A DNA stretch of 64,000 bases from Microlunatus lacustris. Lineage in GTDB: Bacteria > Actinomycetota > Actinomycetes > Propionibacteriales > Propionibacteriaceae. Location: positions 248,001 through 312,000 of the forward strand of contig BAAAJN010000006.1 of the NCBI GenBank assembly GCA_039527025.1, in the 5' to 3' direction. Below the pieces are notes generated by a model. That model had not been told where the DNA came from, did no database searches, and saw only the letters and a program-made list of their open reading frames with translations. Below, piece by piece: positions 60,021 through 64,000 of the stretch. Positions within the stretch are counted from its first letter, which is position 1. Each line of letters opens with the position of its first letter. Position numbers and translations under genes: made by a program.

Positions 60021-60224
60021 CTACCGGGTCGCGTGCGCGTGCGAGCCGCGGAGCCCGCCCCACCGGCGGCGGCGCTCCGCCCGGCGGACGGCCCGCGACG
60101 CGGCGTAGCGCCGCAGCGCCGACGGGGGTGCCACCTGCGCTGCCAGCCGGTCCATCGCCGCGATGTCCTGCAGCTCGGTGGTCCTGGCCCGGTGCTCCCA
60201 GCCGAAGCTGTAGTCGTCGGTCAT
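60021..60224 (-). CDS. Hypothetical small basic protein, 67 residues
   Basis: The protein starts MTDDYSFGWEHRARTTELQD and ends in a strongly basic half (RRYAASRAVRRAERRRRWGG). No signal, helix or family was recognised, though the first half looks like a short amphipathic segment. ATG 60224 follows GAGAGGGGACC. It is divergent from the large LuxR regulator with 197 bases between, so both could share a control region. Confidence 0.6.
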   Translation of the reverse strand: MTDDYSFGWEHRARTTELQDIAAMDRLAAQVAPPSALRRYAASRAVRRAERRRRWGGLRGSHAHATR

Positions 60225-60421
60225 CGTGGTCCCCTCTCCTGAGCGGGCCAGGTGGCCCGTGCTCGAGCACCACGTTCGTCCTGAGGTGGGGTCCCCGGTA
60301 TCGGACGAGCGACGTATCTCCGGCCCGGGCAGGGGGCGCACCCGGGTCTGAGGTGGCTGGTGCCGGCGGTCCTCACCCTGAGGTACCGGCCGCTGTCAGT
60401 GCTCTCTGCCACGATGACCGC

Positions 60422-63307
60422 ATGTCCGCTGCCGCCGCGCCAGCTCCCCTGGTGGGGCGCGCTGACGAGCTGGCCGTGCTGACCGCGGCGGCCGGTGCCG
60501 GCCCGGACGCCCACTCGGGTCTGGTGCTGCTGAGCGGGGACGCCGGCATCGGCAAGTCCCGGCTGCTCGCCGCGCTCGGCGACCACGCCGCCGCCCGGGG
60601 CTGGCGGGTCGCGGTCGGGCACTGCCTGGATCTGGGCGGCAGCCCCCTGCCCTACCTGCCCTTCACCGAGATCGCCGGCCGCCTGCAGGCCACCAGGCCC
60701 GAGGTGATGCAGCACCTGGTGCAGCGCTGGCCGGCCGCGGCCCGGCTGCTGCCCGGGAGTGCGGGAACGGACACGGCGCTGACGGAGCCGGTGGACCGGG
60801 GCGCGTTCTTCGCCGCCCTGCACGCCGTGCTCGCCGAGCTCGGCTGCGCCGGGCCGCTGCTGGTGGTCATCGAGGACCTGCACTGGGCCGACCGCTCCAC
60901 CTGCGACCTGCTCAGCTACCTCTTCAGCCGCGGGTTCGCCGAACCGGTCTCGCTGGTGGCCTCCTACCGCAGCGACGACCTGCACCGCCGGCACCCGCTG
61001 CGCACCGTGGCCGCCCAGTGGTCACGGCTGCCCGGGGTCCGCCGCGTCGAGCTCGGTCCGCTGTCCGACGCCGCCGTGCGGGACCTCGTGCAGCGCCTGC
61101 ACCCGGACCCGTTGGACGCCGCCGCGCTGCGCGCCGTCGTCGAACGGGCCGAGGGCAACGCGTTCTTCACCGAGGAGCTGGTCGCGGCGGTGGGCTCGAC
61201 CGTGGTGCCCCGCGACCTGGCCGGGCTGCTGCTGCTGCGGCTGGACAGCCTCGACCCCGACGCCCGGCGCGTGGTCCGGGCCGCGGCGGCCGGCGGGCGG
61301 CAGGTCCGCGACGACGTGCTGGCCGCCGTCACCGAGCTCGGACCGCAGGAGTTCGAGGCCGCGGTCCGCTCCGCCGTGGAGCTGAACGTGCTGGTCGCCG
61401 ACGTCGACGGCTACCGTTTCCGCCACTCGCTGCTGGCCGAGGCCGTCTACGAGGACCTGCTGCCGGGCGAGCGGCGCCGGCTGCACGCCGCCTTCGTCCG
61501 GGCCTTCGCGACGGTGGGCAGCGGCGGGGCCGCCGACCTGGCCCGGCACGCCGTGGCGGCCGGGGACCACCCGACGGCGGTGCGGGCCAGCGACCAGGCC
61601 GGTGACGAGGCCCTGACCGCCGGCGGCCCCGACGAGGCGGCCCGGCACTTCGCCCAGGCCTTGGACCTGCACCCCGGCTGGGGAGCACCCGACGTGCCGG
61701 ACCTCGTCCGGCTGACCGAGAAGGCGGCCACGGCGGCGGCGGCCGCCGGGCACGTCGTCCGCGCCGAGTCGGTGGTCGCCGAGCAGCTGGCGCGGCTGCC
61801 GGTGGGCGCACCGGTCGAGGACCGCGCCCGGCTGCTGGTGGCCCGCGCGGAGGCGGCCCTGCTGTCGGAGTCGGCGACCGACGTCGTCGCCCTCGCCGGC
61901 GAGGCGCTCGCCCTGGTCCCGGCCGAGCCGCCGACCCCCCTGCGCAGCCGGGCCGTGGCGGTGCGGGCGGCCGCACTGGCCTCGGTGCGTTCCGACGAGG
62001 AGGCGTTGCGCTGGGCCGAGGAGGGTCTGGCCACCCCGCCGGAGGTCCGGGTCGGAGAGGTCACCACCCTGTTGCAGACGGTGCTCGCCCGGGTCACCGA
62101 GCGCGGCGGCGACCCGGCCGCCTCGGAGCGGATGCTGCGCCGGGTGCTCGAGGAGGGCCCGGACGACCTGGCCCGGCTGCGGGTCCGCTACCAGCTGGGC
62201 TGGGTCGAGATGGAGGGCGGGCAGCTGGAGCAGGCCCTGGAGACCTTCCGGCTGGCGGCCCGGCGGAGCGCCGAGCTGGGCCGGCCCTACGCGCCGACGG
62301 GGGCGGACTCCCGGGTGCTCGCCGGGCTGGTGGCCTACCAGCTGGGCCGGTGGGACCTGGCCGAAGAGCTGACCGAGCCCGGGGCAGGACAGCCTCCCCC
62401 GCTGGCGGCTGCCGGACTGGCGGCCGTCACGCTGGCCGTGCGGGCCGGTCGCGGGCGGCCGGCAGGCTGGCCGGAGCTGATGGCGCGGGTCCGGCCGCAG
62501 TGGACGACGGACGGCATGGTCGGGGTGCACAGCACCGCTGCGGCCATCGACCTGCACGGCAACGCCGGAGACCTGGACGCAGCCCTCGCGGTGCACGACG
62601 ACCTGGTCGACTGCATCGGCGCCGTCTGGGGGACGCGAGAGTTCCAGGGCGAGATCCGGCTGGCCGGGCTGCTGATCGGACAGCTGGCCGGCCAGATCGG
62701 CGACGTCGACCCGCGACGTCGGGCGGAGCTGGTCGAGCGCGGCGCGGAGCTGGCGGCTGCCGCGAGCCAGGCGCGGGCGATGGGTCGCCGGCCGGAGCCC
62801 GGCCTGGAGAGCCAGGCCTGGTTGGCCCGGGTGCACGCCGAGCTGCTCCGGCTCCGGCACGCAGCCGGGGAGACCGTCGACGCCGAGGAGCTGGAGCAGG
62901 CCTGGGCGACGGCCGTCGGCGCGGCCGAGCGCTACGGGCAGCCGTACGAGCTGGCCCGGAGCCGGGCGCGCTGGGCCGCGGCGCTGAAGCGACGGGGCCG
63001 GACGGCGGAGGCGGTGGAGACCGCCCGGCTGGCCCAGCAGACCGCCGACGCGCTGGGGGCCGCCCCGCTGACGGCCGAGCTCCGGCCGCTGGTCGGCCGT
63101 CGGGGTGCGCCCGAGGTGCTCACACCCCGGGAGGCCGAGGTGCTGGCGCTGGTCGCGGAAGGGCTCAGCAATCGCGAGGTCGGTGGCCGCCTCGTCGTCA
63201 GCACCAAGACGGTGAGCGTGCACGTGTCGAACATCTTGGCCAAGCTGTCCGTCCGCTCGCGGACCGAGGCCGTCGCGGTGGCACGTCGGCGTGGCCTGCT
63301 CAACTGA
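60422..63307 (+). CDS. Large LuxR-family (LAL/AAA) transcriptional regulator
   Basis: The 961-residue regulator has an N-terminal ATPase domain with VGRADEL, Walker A GDAGIGKSRLL (about 39-49) and Walker B LLVVIEDLHWAD. A long helical region of TPR-like repeats covers about 370-880. The C-terminal LuxR helix-turn-helix lies at about 897-955 (LTPREAEVLALVAEGLSNREVGGRLVVSTKTVSVHVSNILAKL, then RSRTEAV). Such proteins activate genes when they bind ATP and an effector; the target is unknown. ATG 60422 is preferred to a much longer frame starting near 60000, which opposes the small basic gene. Confidence 0.9.
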   Translation: MSAAAAPAPLVGRADELAVLTAAAGAGPDAHSGLVLLSGDAGIGKSRLLAALGDHAAARGWRVAVGHCLDLGGSPLPYLPFTEIAGRLQATRPEVMQHLVQRWPAAARLLPGSAGTDTALTEPVDRGAFFAALHAVLAELGCAGPLLVVIEDLHWADRSTCDLLSYLFSRGFAEPVSLVASYRSDDLHRRHPLRTVAAQWSRLPGVRRVELGPLSDAAVRDLVQRLHPDPLDAAALRAVVERAEGNAFFTEELVAAVGSTVVPRDLAGLLLLRLDSLDPDARRVVRAAAAGGRQVRDDVLAAVTELGPQEFEAAVRSAVELNVLVADVDGYRFRHSLLAEAVYEDLLPGERRRLHAAFVRAFATVGSGGAADLARHAVAAGDHPTAVRASDQAGDEALTAGGPDEAARHFAQALDLHPGWGAPDVPDLVRLTEKAATAAAAAGHVVRAESVVAEQLARLPVGAPVEDRARLLVARAEAALLSESATDVVALAGEALALVPAEPPTPLRSRAVAVRAAALASVRSDEEALRWAEEGLATPPEVRVGEVTTLLQTVLARVTERGGDPAASERMLRRVLEEGPDDLARLRVRYQLGWVEMEGGQLEQALETFRLAARRSAELGRPYAPTGADSRVLAGLVAYQLGRWDLAEELTEPGAGQPPPLAAAGLAAVTLAVRAGRGRPAGWPELMARVRPQWTTDGMVGVHSTAAAIDLHGNAGDLDAALAVHDDLVDCIGAVWGTREFQGEIRLAGLLIGQLAGQIGDVDPRRRAELVERGAELAAAASQARAMGRRPEPGLESQAWLARVHAELLRLRHAAGETVDAEELEQAWATAVGAAERYGQPYELARSRARWAAALKRRGRTAEAVETARLAQQTADALGAAPLTAELRPLVGRRGAPEVLTPREAEVLALVAEGLSNREVGGRLVVSTKTVSVHVSNILAKLSVRSRTEAVAVARRRGLLN

Positions 63308-63339
63308 CGGATCAGCACACCTGGCTACCCCGGCCGGCG

Positions 63340-63678
63340 TCAGCTCAGCACGGCGTCCAGCGCCCAGTAGGCCTGCTGCGCCGTCGTGCAGGGGTACTGG
63401 GCGGCCGGCTCGAGGTCCTCCGACCGGCACCGGCGGCACCGCAGGTGCAGGCTCTCCGTGCCGTCGCCGGCAGGCGTGGCGCCGTGCTCGGCCAGGATCA
63501 GGAACAGGGCCGTCGTGAGCCGCTGTCCGCTGGTCCCCGCCCGGCGGAGCACGTCGGCCACGTCGGCGACGAAGGCCTGCTGGTCGGCGAGCACCCGCTG
63601 CGGCACCTGGGGCGGGACGTGCGGCCGGTGTGCCGCGTGCGGGACGGGTGCGCGACGTCGCACGGTCTGGACCGTCAA
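63340..63678 (-). CDS. Hypothetical protein with CxxC motif, 112 residues
   Basis: The protein has an Arg/Pro/His-rich N-terminus, a helical middle (ADQQAFVADVADVLRRAG, GQRLTTALFLILAEHG) and a cysteine group near the end (LRCRRCRSEDLEPAAQYPC) that could bind a metal ion. A TTG start at 63678 lies six bases after AAGGAG, an uncommon but well-supported start; a GTG 15 bases further in is the alternative. No family was recognised. It converges on the LuxR gene. Confidence 0.55.
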   Translation of the reverse strand: MTVQTVRRRAPVPHAAHRPHVPPQVPQRVLADQQAFVADVADVLRRAGTSGQRLTTALFLILAEHGATPAGDGTESLHLRCRRCRSEDLEPAAQYPCTTAQQAYWALDAVLS

Positions 63679-63963
63679 CGAGGGCTCCTTCCGGAACAGC
63701 TGGGAGGATCAGGCTGCCGAGGCCACCTCTGGCCCGGCCGGCCTTCGGCGCGAGGTCCGCTCAGGACCTGCCGAGCATCAGCCGGCACACCGGGGGCCCT
63801 GGTCCCTGCCGGATCGTCCGCGATACTGGTGGCAGAGCCGCCGTCGCCCCGGTGCCGGTGGCTCCCGACCTCGCCGACGAGCCAGGACCGAAGTCGCGGG
63901 CTGCCCGAACGCCCGCCGAGACCGCCGGACGCGCAGCGCGCGCCGGCCAGGAACGGAGTGCAG

Positions 63964-64000
63964 ATGACCGACGTCGCCAGCCAGGGCCCCGCAGCGGGCC
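63964..64000 (+). CDS. Start of an unidentified gene, cut by the window edge
   Basis: ATG at 63964 with CGGAG seven bases before it opens MTDVASQGPAAG. Only 12 residues are visible, so no function can be given. The 285 bases before it hold no other gene and should contain its promoter. Confidence 0.5.
   Translation, partial: MTDVASQGPAAG

Noticed and set aside
59999..60421. N-terminal extension of the large LuxR regulator by 141 residues
   Set aside because: Arg/Pro/Ala-rich and opposite to the small basic gene; the family begins near VGRADEL.

Overview
The window is very GC-rich, with strongly GC3-biased codons, frequent GTG starts, ATGA/GTGA/TGATG gene overlaps, twin-arginine lipoproteins, and actinobacterial families such as Cds1, RhaI, LutABC and LuxR-type AAA regulators. 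It fits a chromosomal segment of a soil or stone actinobacterium. Geodermatophilaceae (Blastococcus, Geodermatophilus, Modestobacter) is my best guess from gene content, but no rRNA or tRNA is present to settle it. I see no CRISPR array, phage, integrase or insertion sequence. Most genes are metabolic, transport or regulatory.

Layout. 1-5.8 kb: a truncated cysteine desulfhydrase (cds1), then cell-envelope genes (family 2 glycosyltransferase, CDP-alcohol phosphotransferase, CDP-glycerol-type glycerophosphotransferase) and gnd. 5.9-9.1 kb: a TrmB/LuxR-type regulator facing a tiny secreted-peptide gene, then an M4 metalloprotease that carries its own emfourin-like domain. 9.1-14.6 kb: stress and repair genes (two universal stress proteins, a sigma factor overlapping ogt, a decayed CNNM gene), two SDRs and an ArsR/AHSA1 pair. 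14.7-17.7 kb: a tctCBA tricarboxylate transporter. 17.8-24.3 kb: DUF1275 protein, aldo/keto reductase, homocysteine methyltransferase-like protein, Tat-exported PhoX, sulfotransferase-like protein and a 26-residue membrane peptide.

24.3-41.7 kb is dominated by sugar use. lutABC (L-lactate oxidation) and an AraC/PhyH divergent pair come first. An L-rhamnoside system follows: a CUT1 importer without its own ATPase, an intracellular GH78 rhamnosidase, RhaI isomerase, a fused rhamnulose-1-phosphate aldolase/lactaldehyde dehydrogenase, RhaB kinase and a LacI repressor. A repeated TTGAAACG-type operator lies in both intergenic control regions. The chain rhamnose to L-lactaldehyde to L-lactate to pyruvate could be completed by the nearby LutABC.

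43.0-53.0 kb holds a second complete module: polyol dehydrogenase, TIM-like isomerase, DUF2291 protein, CUT2 ABC transporter, DeoR regulator, Dak-family kinase and RpiB-like isomerase. This is the gene set known for erythritol/threitol breakdown to D-erythrose 4-phosphate. 53.1-64 kb: a phosphotransferase, a second divergent AraC/PhyH pair with an orphan peptide-type binding lipoprotein, an SDR operon, a large LuxR-family AAA regulator and the start of an unidentified gene at the right edge.
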